A stretch of DNA of 37,931 bases from Rhodobacter sp. GTDB taxonomy: Bacteria; Pseudomonadota; Alphaproteobacteria; Rhodobacterales; Rhodobacteraceae. The notes under the pieces were generated by a model, which was given only the letters and a program-made list of their open reading frames with translations, did no database searches and was not told the origin of the DNA. The DNA is taken from positions 1 through 37,931 of the forward strand of contig JAIYDJ010000104.1 of the NCBI GenBank assembly GCA_027487575.1, in the 5' to 3' direction. The position numbers and the translations under genes were made by a program. Below are positions 24,360 to 33,268 of this stretch, piece after piece; position 1 is the stretch's first letter, and each line of letters begins with the position of its first letter.

Positions 24360-25256
24360 CTAGGCCTCCGGCAACAGCGCTGCCGCCCGTGCCGCCCGCC
24401 ATTCGGTCAAGGTGCTGACCGAAATCGCCCCGATGATCAGGGCCGCTCCCGCCAGAACGAAGGGGTCCACCGCCTCGCCGAAAACCAGACTGCCCAGCAG
24501 CGTCGCCCAGACGATCTGCAGGAAGGTGACCGGCTGCGTCACGGCCAGCGGGGCCGCCGCGAAGGCCCGCGTCATCGCGTAATGCGCACCCGTTCCCAGA
24601 ACGGCCGTCCCCGCCAGCAAGGCGGCCTGCGCCAAGGTCACCGGCTGCCACACCGCCCATGCGAAAGGCAGCAACCCGACCGTAGCACTGACCGACAGGA
24701 TCGACACCACCAGCCCCGCCGGAACCAGCCCGCTCAACCGTTTGGCAAAGAGATAGCTCGCGGCGAAAAAGCACGCCGCCGCCACCTGCGCCAGATGCCC
24801 CGACCCGATTTCGCGCAGGCCCGGCCGCAGCACCACGACCGCCCCCGCCAGCGCCACCACCACCGTGACGACCCGTGCCCGGCCCAACCGCTCGCCGAAC
24901 ACCAGTACACCGCCCAGCATCACCACCACCGGGTTCAGATACCCGATCGCCGTCACCTCGGCCACCGGCAGCCGCGCCATCGCATAGAACCAGAAGATCA
25001 CCGCGACCACATGCACCACGCCGCGCATCCCGAACAGCGGCCAGGCCGCCCGCGGCATTCCGACGCGCGCCAGTTGCACCAACGCCGGAACAAGCAGCGG
25101 CACCCCGAAGGCAAAGCGCAGGAAGGCCTGCTGCGCCGCGGGCAAATCGGTCCCGATGTAACGCACGATCCCGGTCAGACAGACAAAGCATAGCCCGCAG
25201 GCCAGCATCCACAATGCCCCCTCCAGGGGGCGGCCAAGGTCCGGTTGGGGCGTCAT
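24360..25256 (-). CDS. DMT-superfamily (EamA) permease
   Basis: A 298-residue membrane protein with about ten hydrophobic segments in two EamA halves: GALWMLACGLCFVCLTGIVRYIG... and AQVAAACFFAASYLFAKRLSGL.... Each half ends in the usual signature (YLNPVVVMLGGVLVFGERLG; FLQIVWATLLGSLVFGEAVDP). The family exports or imports metabolites and amino acids; the substrate is unknown. The start is ATG 25256 (MTPQPDLGRPLEG); the longer frame reaches into the LysE gene. Preceded by repeat copy C. Confidence 0.93.
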   Translation of the reverse strand: MTPQPDLGRPLEGALWMLACGLCFVCLTGIVRYIGTDLPAAQQAFLRFAFGVPLLVPALVQLARVGMPRAAWPLFGMRGVVHVVAVIFWFYAMARLPVAEVTAIGYLNPVVVMLGGVLVFGERLGRARVVTVVVALAGAVVVLRPGLREIGSGHLAQVAAACFFAASYLFAKRLSGLVPAGLVVSILSVSATVGLLPFAWAVWQPVTLAQAALLAGTAVLGTGAHYAMTRAFAAAPLAVTQPVTFLQIVWATLLGSLVFGEAVDPFVLAGAALIIGAISVSTLTEWRAARAAALLPEA

Positions 25257-25296
25257 GGCGCGAAAGAACCCCAGCCCCTGACCGAACGCAACCCCC

Positions 25297-25369
25297 CATT
25301 TTCTGTCGACAAATATCCTCGGGGGGTGAATGGGCGGCACGCCCAGAGGGGGGCAGAAGGCCCCCCTTC
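25297..25369 (-). repeat. Intergenic 3' element, copy C
   Basis: Directly follows the LysE-type stop on the minus strand. The hairpin GGGGGG/CCCCCC (25348-25366) and a second small hairpin GGGCG/CGCCC are followed by GAGGATATTTGTCGACAGAAAATGG. The box matches copies A and B, while the hairpin portion differs. Confidence 0.68.
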
Positions 25370-25972
25370 CTACCCGAACGCCAGCCCCGCCGCGATGGCC
25401 CACATCGTGACGCCCACCCCCACCTCCAGCCAGACCCAGGCTGTGGGCCTTGCGAAGACCGGCGCCAGCAGCCGCGCGCCGAAGCCCAGCGCGGCAAAGA
25501 ACGACAAAGACCCCAGCGCCGCCGACGCCGCAAAGACCGCCTGCCAGGGTGCGTACTGCGCCGAGATCGACCCCATCAGCACGACGGTGTCGAGATAGAC
25601 ATGCGGATTGGCCCAGGTCAGCACCAGACAGGTCGCCAGGACCTGCCCCAGCGGCACCGACGCCCCCGCCGCAGGCCGCAGCGCCTCGCCCCCCCGCAGC
25701 GCCGCCCTGAACCGCAAGGCACCATAAACCAGCAGAAACGCCACGCCCCCCCACCGCATCGCATCGCCCAGCCAGGGCACCGCTGCCTGCGCTGCATCAA
25801 ACCCGGCCACGCCCGCGGCGATCAGCACCGCATCCGATACCGCGCAGACCAGCACGACCCAGCCCACATGTTCGGCCCGCAACCCCTGCCGCAGCACAAA
25901 GGCATTCTGCGCCCCGATGGCCACAATCAGACTGACCGCCACCAGATAGCCATGCAGCCCCGCCTCAAGCAT
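25370..25972 (-). CDS. LysE/ArgO-family amino acid exporter
   Basis: A 200-residue inner-membrane exporter for basic amino acids. It has six hydrophobic segments and the family start GYLVAVSLIVAIGAQNAFVLRQGLR, followed by CAVSDAVLIAAGVAGF and LVLTWANPHVYLDTVVLMGSISAQY. The ATG at 25972 overlaps the ACT-domain gene by eight bases. The frame to 26056 is only a shadow of that gene. A divergent ArgP/LysG-type regulator lies on the other side of the ACT gene, the classical regulator-exporter pairing. Confidence 0.95.
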   Translation of the reverse strand: MLEAGLHGYLVAVSLIVAIGAQNAFVLRQGLRAEHVGWVVLVCAVSDAVLIAAGVAGFDAAQAAVPWLGDAMRWGGVAFLLVYGALRFRAALRGGEALRPAAGASVPLGQVLATCLVLTWANPHVYLDTVVLMGSISAQYAPWQAVFAASAALGSLSFFAALGFGARLLAPVFARPTAWVWLEVGVGVTMWAIAAGLAFG

Positions 25973-26345
25973 CGTGCGACAAGGCCTGCAACGCCTCCAC
26001 CGCAGCAAACCGCCGCGCCCAAGGCACGAAGATGTGGTCGTGATGATACCCGGCAATCACGTTGGCGCTGATCCCGACTTCGGCCAGCGCGCGGGCAAAG
26101 GCCGCCGTCAACCCCACCGCCGCCAGATCGGAATGGACGGTCAGACTGATCCGCGCCCATTCGGCGGTGACGGCAATACCCGCAGCCCGCAAATGCGCGG
26201 CCTGCGCCACCACCGTGGCTCCTTCGTCCTCGGCAATGGTGGCAAACGCCCCCGGCACCGATCCGATTTCGAACCCATAGGGTGCGTCGTGCAGCACCGG
26301 CACCATGGTTTGCAGCAATCGCTGCAGATTTGCTTCTCCGGCCAT
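25965..26345 (-). CDS. ACT-domain protein co-transcribed with the LysE exporter
   Basis: A 126-residue protein with two ACT-like beta-alpha-beta parts (YGFEIGSVPGAFATIAEDEGATVVA and WARISLTVHSDLAAVGLTAAFARALAEVGISANVIAGYHHDHIFVPW). It resembles the CASTOR/DUF-type ACT proteins. ACT domains bind amino acids, so a sensor role for lysine or arginine linked to export is plausible but inferred. It overlaps lysE by eight bases. The 88-base gap to the divergent LysR gene should hold their shared promoters. Confidence 0.85.
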   Translation of the reverse strand: MAGEANLQRLLQTMVPVLHDAPYGFEIGSVPGAFATIAEDEGATVVAQAAHLRAAGIAVTAEWARISLTVHSDLAAVGLTAAFARALAEVGISANVIAGYHHDHIFVPWARRFAAVEALQALSHDA

Positions 26346-26433
26346 CCCGCTCTCCCATTCCGATTGACTTGACCTGACGCCGCCTGCGGTGTGCAGTCCA
26401 GTTAACTTTTCTGCAACCGATGAAAGCTGGCTA

Positions 26434-27333
26434 ATGATGGATCCGTCTCAACTGGCCGCGCTTGCCGCTATCCACCGCCGCGGCTCTTTCGATCTTGCGG
26501 CGGCCGATCTGCATGTCACGCCCTCTGCCCTGTCGCAGCGGCTGAAAGCGCTGGAAGAGGCGACGGGCACCCTGCTGATCCGCCGCGCCAGACCCTGCAC
26601 CGCCACCGACACCGGCCTGCGCCTGATCCGGCACTTCGACACGCTGACACTTCTGGAAACCGACCTTGCCCGCGATCTGCCCAACCTGCAGCAGGCCCCC
26701 GGCACACTGCGCATCGCGGTCAACGCCGACAGCCTTGCGACCTGGATCATCCCGGCGCTGGCGGCAACCCCGGGCTATCTGTTCGATCTGGTGATCGACG
26801 ATCAGGACACCAGCCAGCATCTGCTGACGAGGGGCGAAGTGGTTGCCGCCATTACCGCGCATCCCGGCCCGCTGCAGGGGTGCGACACGATCCCCCTAGG
26901 CGCGCTGCGCTACCGCGCCACCGCCAGCCCGGCCTTCCTGTCCCGCTGGGCGCCGGATGGCCCGACACCCGACGCGCTGTCCCGTGCGCCTTCGCTGACG
27001 TTTTCCGAAAAGGACCGCCTGCAGGCGCGCTGGCTGTTCCGACAGGGCGGCCTGCCGGAAACCCGATCCATCCCGACCCACCGGATGGCCTCGTCGCAGG
27101 CTTTCGTCGATGCCTGCCTTGCCGGGCTTGGCTGGGGCATGAATCCCGACCTTTCGGTCAGAGACCACATCACGGCCGGTCGGCTGATGGATCTCTCGCC
27201 GGGCCAACCTCTCGATACGCTGCTTTACTGGCAATTCGCCCGCCTGACCGCGCCCGCGCTGGCCCCATTGACCGCCGCAATCCGGCGCGCGGCCGCAGAC
27301 TGTCTGGTTCCCGCTACAGCAGGTGCAGGCTGA
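26434..27333 (+). CDS. LysR-family regulator, ArgP/LysG type
   Basis: A 299-residue LysR protein. The winged helix is MDPSQLAALAAIHRRGSFDLAAADLHVTPSALSQRLKALEEATGTLLIRR, followed by the periplasmic-binding-like effector domain (RIAVNADSLATWIIPALAA...). This matches ArgP/LysG, which activates arginine/lysine export when the amino acid is abundant. The start is ATG 26434 or 26437; the earlier in-frame start at 26389 lies in the promoter gap. The 3' end overlaps convergent alaX by 20 bases. Confidence 0.92.
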   Translation: MMDPSQLAALAAIHRRGSFDLAAADLHVTPSALSQRLKALEEATGTLLIRRARPCTATDTGLRLIRHFDTLTLLETDLARDLPNLQQAPGTLRIAVNADSLATWIIPALAATPGYLFDLVIDDQDTSQHLLTRGEVVAAITAHPGPLQGCDTIPLGALRYRATASPAFLSRWAPDGPTPDALSRAPSLTFSEKDRLQARWLFRQGGLPETRSIPTHRMASSQAFVDACLAGLGWGMNPDLSVRDHITAGRLMDLSPGQPLDTLLYWQFARLTAPALAPLTAAIRRAAADCLVPATAGAG

Positions 27334-28030
27334 CGCGCCGGTTCTGCCGCCCCTTCTTTTCGATTCGCCCGATTTCCACCCGGCCGATCTCGCCGGTGCG
27401 CAACACATGCGTGCCACCGCAGGGTTGCAGGTCGAGCCGCCTCGCGCCGATCCCGATCCCGATCAGCCGGATGCGGCCCTGCCCGCGCGGCGGGGCCACC
27501 GTCAGCGTCTTGACGAGCCCCGGATTGGCGTCCAGTTCGTCCTCGGTGATCCAGCTTTCGGTCACTTCCAGATCGGCCTCGATCATCCGGTTCAGCGCGG
27601 TGTTCAGCGCATCGACATCGCTGGGCGGTTCGGCCATGTCGAAATCCAGACGCCCGCGTTCGGCTCCGATCTGCCCGCCCGTCACGGGAAGCGGGATCAC
27701 CACCGACAGCAGGTGCAGCGCGGTGTGCATCCGCATGTGACGATGTCGGCGGTCCCAGTCCAGATGCTGCACCACCGACGCCCCCACCGCAGGCATCGCC
27801 ACCGCCTCGCCCGGCACCAAAGCGATGCCGCCCCCTTCGACCTTGACGGCCGTGGCAATCGACAATCGGCCGCCGTCCCACGTGACAAACCCGCTGTCGC
27901 CCGGCTGTCCCCCCGCCGTGGCGTAAAAGATGCTGCGGTCGATCACCAGACCCCCTTCCGGCGTATGGGCGATGACGGTGGCATCGGCGCTGGCAAGGTA
28001 GGGATCGTCGCGAAACAGCAGGTCCGTCAT
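27314..28030 (-). CDS. Alanyl-tRNA editing protein AlaX
   Basis: A 238-residue free-standing editing domain that hydrolyses mischarged Ser-tRNA(Ala) (or Gly-tRNA(Ala)). The zinc site is visible: H102 and H106 (RMHTALHLL) with C204 and H208 (PCGGTHVLRTGEIG). The glycine motif region SIFYATAGGQPGDSG is present. Its ATG overlaps the mscS stop by four bases (ATGA). It is the third gene of the cysK-mscS-alaX operon. The link of serine/cysteine metabolism to serine-mischarging quality control is suggestive. Confidence 0.94.
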   Translation of the reverse strand: MTDLLFRDDPYLASADATVIAHTPEGGLVIDRSIFYATAGGQPGDSGFVTWDGGRLSIATAVKVEGGGIALVPGEAVAMPAVGASVVQHLDWDRRHRHMRMHTALHLLSVVIPLPVTGGQIGAERGRLDFDMAEPPSDVDALNTALNRMIEADLEVTESWITEDELDANPGLVKTLTVAPPRGQGRIRLIGIGIGARRLDLQPCGGTHVLRTGEIGRVEIGRIEKKGRQNRRVSLHLL

Positions 28031-30579
28031 GAAGTCTCCGGTCTGGCAGGGGCAGGGAAAGCGGAAGGTCTGGCGTCCGGTGGAAGGTCCGGCGGACTGC
28101 GCAATTCCGCCAGCGCGCGCCCCAGCGCATCGACGTTGCGCAAGTACACCTCGGTCTGGGCAAAGGGAATTTCTATCCCCTCCTTCGCGAACCGCTCGAC
28201 GATCTGGTGATTGATCTCTGACCGCACCCCGAGGCTGAAGTTCACGTCGCGCAGGATCAGCCGCATTTCAAAGTTGATCGCATCCGCGCCGAACCCCATC
28301 AGAACGACCAGAGGCGGCGGGTTCAGAATCGCCATCGGCTGGGCCTCTGCGATCTCGCGCAATACACGCTCGACCTTTCGGGTATCCGACCCGAACGCCA
28401 CCCCGATCGGAACGATCAACCGACCCGTAAGGTTGTAGCGCGTCCAGTTGGTCACCCGCCCCGCGATCAGATCGTTGTTCGGCACGATCACGTCGCTGCG
28501 GTCAAAGGTCTGGATGCGCGTGGACCGGACCGAGATCGACTTGACGACCCCCTGCACCCCGCCAACGTCGATCCAGTCACCCTCGCTGACCGGCCGTTCG
28601 ATCAGCAGGATGATGCCCGACACGAAGTTCGACACGATGTTCTGCAACCCGAACCCGATGCCGACCGACAGCGCCCCCGCCACGATCGCAAGACCCGACA
28701 AGTCGATCCCGGTCGAATTGATGGCGACAAGCGCCGCCAGGAACACCCCCAGATAGCCCAGGCCCGACACGATGGCATTCTGGCCACCCTGATCCAGACT
28801 GGTGCGCGGCAGGACGGTGGCCTTGAGCGCCCCCTGCAGCAGCCGTGTCAGGCCATAGCCCAGCGCGAAGATCACGGCGAACAACAGGAAATCGGTGGGC
28901 GAAACCTGCGTCTCGCCAAGGGTGAACCCTTCGCGGAACCGCGTCCACAACTCCGATATGTCGGCAAATCGCGCGCCCCAGATCAGCGCGAACACGGGTA
29001 TCGTGGCCAGCGTCAGCGCAAAACCCGCCAGAACCGGCACCAGCGCGTCGTGATCCGGCTCTGTCCGCATGATCAGCGCATAGACATCGCCGATCAGCCG
29101 CTGCAGCACGAACAAAAGCCCCACCAGCCACAGCGAAATGGCTGCGGGAAATACAAGCGCCTGCGCCGCGGGCACATAGCCCACGGCAGCCAGCACCGGC
29201 CCCACGAACCCCACCGCCATTGCGCCCCGCGCCAGGATGCCGATTATCTGGCCACGGTAGCTGCGACGATCCTCGGCGATCTCGGTTTCGGCATGGCGGC
29301 GCATGACCTGCCCCATCCGAAACAGCAGCGACCCCGCCACCACGATGATGGGAAAGGTCAGGACCGACATCGCCGTCTGATCCAGGTCCATCTGCCCGAA
29401 CGCCACGCGGCGGAACACATCAACGCTCACCAGAACCCCGAAGGAAGAGGTCAGGATGCGCCCTTCGGTCCGCCGCTCGACCGATAGCCGCACCGAACTT
29501 GCGGTGTCCTGCTCGCCCGGGAACACCCAGCGTCCCAGCCACAAGGCCGCAAACAGCGGAAAGGCGATGCCGGGCAGCGCCTCGGCCAGAACAGTGCCCA
29601 CAACACCCAGCATGCCCGTAAGCTGCAACGCCCCCGACAGGGCCGCCATGCCCAGCGTAGGTACGACGATCAGGCCCAGCGAGGCCAGAAAGCTCCAGAC
29701 CCGCGCACCCCGCACCGTTGCATGCATCTGCAGCCAGCCCACGAACCTGCCCAGCCAGGCCCGTCCGCGCCACAACACAGCCACCGCGAAGACCAGCAAC
29801 AGCACGATCAGCGGCAGATTGTCGGCCAGTTCCTTTTGCGCCCGAACATCGGTCCGTTTGGACGCGGTTTCGTCCCACAGCACCACCGCCAGCCCGGAAA
29901 GCCGCGACAGCGCCACCGGCCAGTTCGCCGGGTTGACCGGCGACGGCCACAGCGTCAGCAATTCATCGGCCTGCCGCTCGCGCATCACCCGGTCAATCTC
30001 GCGGATCAACCCGTCGGCCCGTCGGTACGCCTCCTCGGCGGCAATGCCCGGCGCCTGAAGCCGGATCAGCTGTTCGGTCAGTTCACCACGGCGCAGCGCG
30101 ATCTCATCGGCCTCCGTCTCGCCCTCGGCAGGTGCCGGACCAAGGGCAGCGATCTGGGTGCGCAGGGTCGCGATCCGGGTGGAATTGCTGTTCTGCGCCC
30201 CCAGCAGCGCCTCGCGCCAGTCGACAAGCTGGGCCCGCAGGAATTCCAGACCCACATCGGTGCTGGTTTCCGTCTCGATGGCGGCTTCCGCACGCAGGGC
30301 CATCCGCTCCCACGCGTCATAATCCAGCGCGGCGGCCGCAGGGGCACCGCCGGCAACCGCCTGCGACGCCGTGCCGTTGACCGGTCCGCCCGAACCGCCA
30401 GCCCCGCCCGCCCCCCCGGACCCGCCTGTGCCGGTTGGCCGCTGGGCCGGAACCAGCGCACCGGTTCCATCCACCGGAGGCCCCGCAGGCGGGGTCTGCG
30501 CCAAGGCCTGCCACGGCAGCGCCAGCCCCAGCGCAAGCACCAGGGTCAGACGCCGCAGGGCCAGCACCGCCTGCCTCAT
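28027..30579 (-). CDS. MscS-family mechanosensitive channel with DUF3772 periplasmic domain
   Basis: An 850-residue protein. The signal peptide (1-28, LALGLALPWQALAQ) is followed by a glycine-rich linker (about 49-70, GTGGSGGAGGAGGSGG) and a DUF3772 helical domain (about 85-235). Many transmembrane segments come next, then the MscS pore and beta domain near the C-terminus (VGIGFGLQNIVSNFVSGIILLIERPVSEGDWIDVGGVQG, TFDRSDVIVPNNDLIAGRVTNW). It belongs to the large, MscK-like channels that open under osmotic downshift. The ATG overlaps the cysK stop (ATGA). The glycine linker is unusual in sequence but in frame. Confidence 0.94.
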   Translation of the reverse strand: MRQAVLALRRLTLVLALGLALPWQALAQTPPAGPPVDGTGALVPAQRPTGTGGSGGAGGAGGSGGPVNGTASQAVAGGAPAAAALDYDAWERMALRAEAAIETETSTDVGLEFLRAQLVDWREALLGAQNSNSTRIATLRTQIAALGPAPAEGETEADEIALRRGELTEQLIRLQAPGIAAEEAYRRADGLIREIDRVMRERQADELLTLWPSPVNPANWPVALSRLSGLAVVLWDETASKRTDVRAQKELADNLPLIVLLLVFAVAVLWRGRAWLGRFVGWLQMHATVRGARVWSFLASLGLIVVPTLGMAALSGALQLTGMLGVVGTVLAEALPGIAFPLFAALWLGRWVFPGEQDTASSVRLSVERRTEGRILTSSFGVLVSVDVFRRVAFGQMDLDQTAMSVLTFPIIVVAGSLLFRMGQVMRRHAETEIAEDRRSYRGQIIGILARGAMAVGFVGPVLAAVGYVPAAQALVFPAAISLWLVGLLFVLQRLIGDVYALIMRTEPDHDALVPVLAGFALTLATIPVFALIWGARFADISELWTRFREGFTLGETQVSPTDFLLFAVIFALGYGLTRLLQGALKATVLPRTSLDQGGQNAIVSGLGYLGVFLAALVAINSTGIDLSGLAIVAGALSVGIGFGLQNIVSNFVSGIILLIERPVSEGDWIDVGGVQGVVKSISVRSTRIQTFDRSDVIVPNNDLIAGRVTNWTRYNLTGRLIVPIGVAFGSDTRKVERVLREIAEAQPMAILNPPPLVVLMGFGADAINFEMRLILRDVNFSLGVRSEINHQIVERFAKEGIEIPFAQTEVYLRNVDALGRALAELRSPPDLPPDARPSAFPAPARPETS

Positions 30580-31610
30580 GCGTCTTCGTAGACCGCCGGA
30601 ATGTCGTGCGGCGGCCGGTCAAGCCAGTCGGGGACGGGCAATCCCTTGTCCTTCAGGAAGGCGGGGTTGTAGAGCTTGGACTGATACCGGCTGCCATAGT
30701 CGCAAAGAATGGTCACGATCGTGTGCCCCGGCCCTAGATCGCGCGCCATCCGGATCGCCCCGGCCATGTTGATGCCGGAAGACCCGCCCATGCACAGCCC
30801 TTCATCCGCCAGCAGATCGAACACCAGCGGCAAGGCTTCGGCATCCGGAATGCGATAGCTGAAATCCGGGGTGAACCCTTCCAAATTCGCCGTGATGCGC
30901 CCCTGTCCGATCCCTTCGGTGATCGAACTGCCGGGGCTGTCCAGCTTGCCCGTGGTGTAGAAGGCATGCAGCGCGGCGCCTTCGGGATCAGCCAGCCCGA
31001 TCTTCACGCCTTTCGGCTGCAACGCCATCGCCACCCCGGCCAGCGTGCCCCCCGACCCCACCGCACAGATAAACCCGTCCACCTTGCCATCGGTCTGTCC
31101 CCAGATTTCCGGCCCCGTCATCTCGATATGCGCCTGCCGGTTGGCAAGATTGTCGAACTGGTTGGCCCAGATCACCCCGTTCGGCTCGGTCTTGGCCAGC
31201 GCCTCGGCCAGACGCCCGGAATAGCGGACATAATTGTTGGGGTTCTTGTAAGGGGCTGCGGGCACCTGTACCAGCTCGGCCCCCGCCAGCTTCAACATGT
31301 CCTTCTTTTCCTGGCTCTGCGTCTCGGGGATCACGATCACCGTCCGAAATCCCATCGACGCCCCGACGAGCGCAAGCCCGATGCCGGTGTTTCCCGCCGT
31401 CCCTTCCACGATGGTCCCGCCCGGCTTCAACGCCCCCCGCGCCACGGCGTCGCGGATGATGTAAAGCGCGGCCCTGTCCTTGACCGACTGCCCGGGGTTC
31501 AGGAACTCGCATTTGCCAAGGATCGTGCAGCCCGTCATCTCGGACGCCCGTTTTAGCTTCAGCAGGGGGGTGTTGCCGATCGACTCTGCCAGATCGCCGA
31601 AGTACCGCAT
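30576..31610 (-). CDS. Cysteine synthase (O-acetylserine sulfhydrylase family)
   Basis: A 344-residue fold-type II PLP enzyme that makes cysteine from O-acetylserine and sulfide. The PLP lysine is K44 (FLNPGQSVKDRAA), the substrate loop is EGTAGNTGIGLA, and GGSSGINMAG is near the C-terminus. It is longer than CysK (about 310) and resembles the alphaproteobacterial cysteine synthase A of about 345 residues. The ATG at 31610 has AAGGA eight bases upstream; an ATG at 31619 is less well placed. First gene of a three-gene operon. The promoter carries a palindrome over the -10. Confidence 0.94.
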   Translation of the reverse strand: MRYFGDLAESIGNTPLLKLKRASEMTGCTILGKCEFLNPGQSVKDRAALYIIRDAVARGALKPGGTIVEGTAGNTGIGLALVGASMGFRTVIVIPETQSQEKKDMLKLAGAELVQVPAAPYKNPNNYVRYSGRLAEALAKTEPNGVIWANQFDNLANRQAHIEMTGPEIWGQTDGKVDGFICAVGSGGTLAGVAMALQPKGVKIGLADPEGAALHAFYTTGKLDSPGSSITEGIGQGRITANLEGFTPDFSYRIPDAEALPLVFDLLADEGLCMGGSSGINMAGAIRMARDLGPGHTIVTILCDYGSRYQSKLYNPAFLKDKGLPVPDWLDRPPHDIPAVYEDA

Positions 31611-31631
31611 GGGACGCATCCTTGTTCTTTG

Positions 31632-31667
31632 GCCTACAGGTGTAGGCAAAGCAGGCAGCAAACTCAA
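31632..31667 (-). promoter_or_regulatory. Predicted cysK promoter with operator-like palindrome
   Basis: On the minus strand TTGAGT (31662-31667) and TACACC (31639-31644) are 17 bases apart. The -10 is embedded in the palindrome GCCTACA-GG-TGTAGGC (31632-31647). A repressor bound there would block the polymerase. The regulator is not identified. Confidence 0.5.
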
Positions 31668-31744
31668 GGGACGGGGTGGAGCGTCGGGACGGCATGCCAA
31701 GTTCCGCCGCACCAGCCACCGTCATGCCCCCCGAAACACGCCCG

Positions 31745-31780
31745 CCAAGATAGGGCCATGATTGCCCATGTCTTGGCGTC
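31745..31780. terminator. Hairpin between aminotransferase and cysK genes
   Basis: Arms CGCCAAGA (31745-31752) and TCTTGGCG (31773-31780) with an inner GGGC/GCCC pair. It lies about 50 bases after the aminotransferase stop on the minus strand and has no T-run. A weak terminator or an operator are both possible. Confidence 0.35.
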
Positions 31781-31827
31781 TGGAAATGCAGCATTCTGTG
31801 TTGAAGCCGGAGTTGAAAAATGACGCC

Positions 31828-33210
31828 TCAGATCAACCCATCCGCCCGCAGACCCGCCAGACTTTCGTCCAGCGACAGCTTCGCGCGGTCGATCAGGATA
31901 TCGATCTCTTCGGGCGTGATCACCAGCGGCGGCGAGATGATCATCCGGTCGCCCACCGCCCGCATGATCAGGTTGTTGGCAAAGCACCGCTCGCGGGTGC
32001 GGTAACCGACGTTCGACCCTTCCGGGAATTTGGCCCGGGTCCCCTTGTCCGGCGTCAGCGCGATCGACCCCATCAGACCCACCAGCTTGGCCTCGCCTAC
32101 CATCGGATGATCGGTCAGGGCATGCCAGCGTTCGGCCAGGTAGGGATGTGCCACGTTGCGGACATGGTCCACGATGCCCTCCTCCTCAAGGATACGCAGG
32201 TTTTCCAGCGCCACAGCCGCCGCGACCGGGTGGCCGGAGTAGGTGTATCCGTGGAAGAACTCGCCACCTTCCGCGATGACCGACGCCACGCGGTCACTGA
32301 CGATCGACCCGCCGATCGGCTGGTATCCCGACGACAGACCCTTGGCGATCGTCATGATGTCGGGGCGCAGCCCGAAGGTCTGCGATCCGAACCAGTTGCC
32401 CGTGCGTCCGAATCCGGTAATCACCTCGTCCGCAATCAGCAGAATGCCGTACTTGTCGACGATCCGCTGAATTTCCGGCCAGTAGGTGCTGGGCGGCACG
32501 ATCACCCCGCCAGCCCCCTGAATCGGTTCACCGATAAACGCCGCCACCTGATCGACGCCAAGGCTGAGGATCATCTTTTCCAGCTGCTGCGCCCGTTCCA
32601 GCCCGAATTCCTCGGGCGTCATCGTGCCGCCTTCGGACCACCAGTCCGGCTGGTCGATGTGCACGATGCCGGAAATCTTGCCGCCATGCGCGTGGATCGG
32701 TGACATGCCGCCCAAGCTGCCACCGCCCATGGTCGAGCCGTGATAGCCGTTCTTGCGCGAGATGATGATGCGCTTTTCCGACTGCCCCTTCACGTCCCAA
32801 TAGCGCCGAACCAGACGGATGTTGGTGTCGTTCGCCTCGGACCCGGACCCGGCGAAGAACACGTTGTTCAGATCGCCCGGTGCCAGTTCGGCGATCTTGG
32901 CCGCCAGCGCGATGGCGGGCACATGCGTCGTCTGGAAGAAGGTGTTGTAATAGCTTAGCTCTTCCATCTGACGTGCCGCGACTTCGGCCAGTTCCTTGCG
33001 GCCGTACCCGATATTGACGCACCACAGGCCCGCCATCCCGTCGATGATCCGATGCCCCTCGCTGTCGGTCAGCCAGACACCCTTGCCGCGCACCATGACC
33101 CGCGCCCCCTTGGCCGCAAGGCCATTGGCATCGGTGAACGGGTGCATGTGGTGGGCCGCATCCAGCGCCTGAAGTTCGGCCGTCGGCATGTGGTTGGTGA
33201 TCTTGTTCAT
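31828..33210 (-). CDS. Class III aminotransferase (omega-/putrescine-pyruvate type)
   Basis: A 460-residue PLP-dependent transaminase. FFAGSGSEANDTNIRLVRRYW, SRKNGYHGSTMGGGSLGG, the PLP aspartate block LLIADEVITGFGRTG and K290 (TIAKGLSSGYQPIGG) are all intact. It belongs to the SpuC-like group that moves amino groups from polyamines, beta-alanine or similar amines to pyruvate; the exact donor is unclear. The start is ATG 33210 (MNKITNHMPT) with GCGAGGT upstream. A GntR regulator gene lies directly upstream on the same strand and an operator-like repeat cluster separates them, so substrate-induced control is likely. Confidence 0.93.
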   Translation of the reverse strand: MNKITNHMPTAELQALDAAHHMHPFTDANGLAAKGARVMVRGKGVWLTDSEGHRIIDGMAGLWCVNIGYGRKELAEVAARQMEELSYYNTFFQTTHVPAIALAAKIAELAPGDLNNVFFAGSGSEANDTNIRLVRRYWDVKGQSEKRIIISRKNGYHGSTMGGGSLGGMSPIHAHGGKISGIVHIDQPDWWSEGGTMTPEEFGLERAQQLEKMILSLGVDQVAAFIGEPIQGAGGVIVPPSTYWPEIQRIVDKYGILLIADEVITGFGRTGNWFGSQTFGLRPDIMTIAKGLSSGYQPIGGSIVSDRVASVIAEGGEFFHGYTYSGHPVAAAVALENLRILEEEGIVDHVRNVAHPYLAERWHALTDHPMVGEAKLVGLMGSIALTPDKGTRAKFPEGSNVGYRTRERCFANNLIMRAVGDRMIISPPLVITPEEIDILIDRAKLSLDESLAGLRADGLI

Positions 33211-33268
33211 CGCGGACCTCGCTGGAATCATGCGCAAGGACCGGACCCGACGCTTCGCGTGCAGAATA

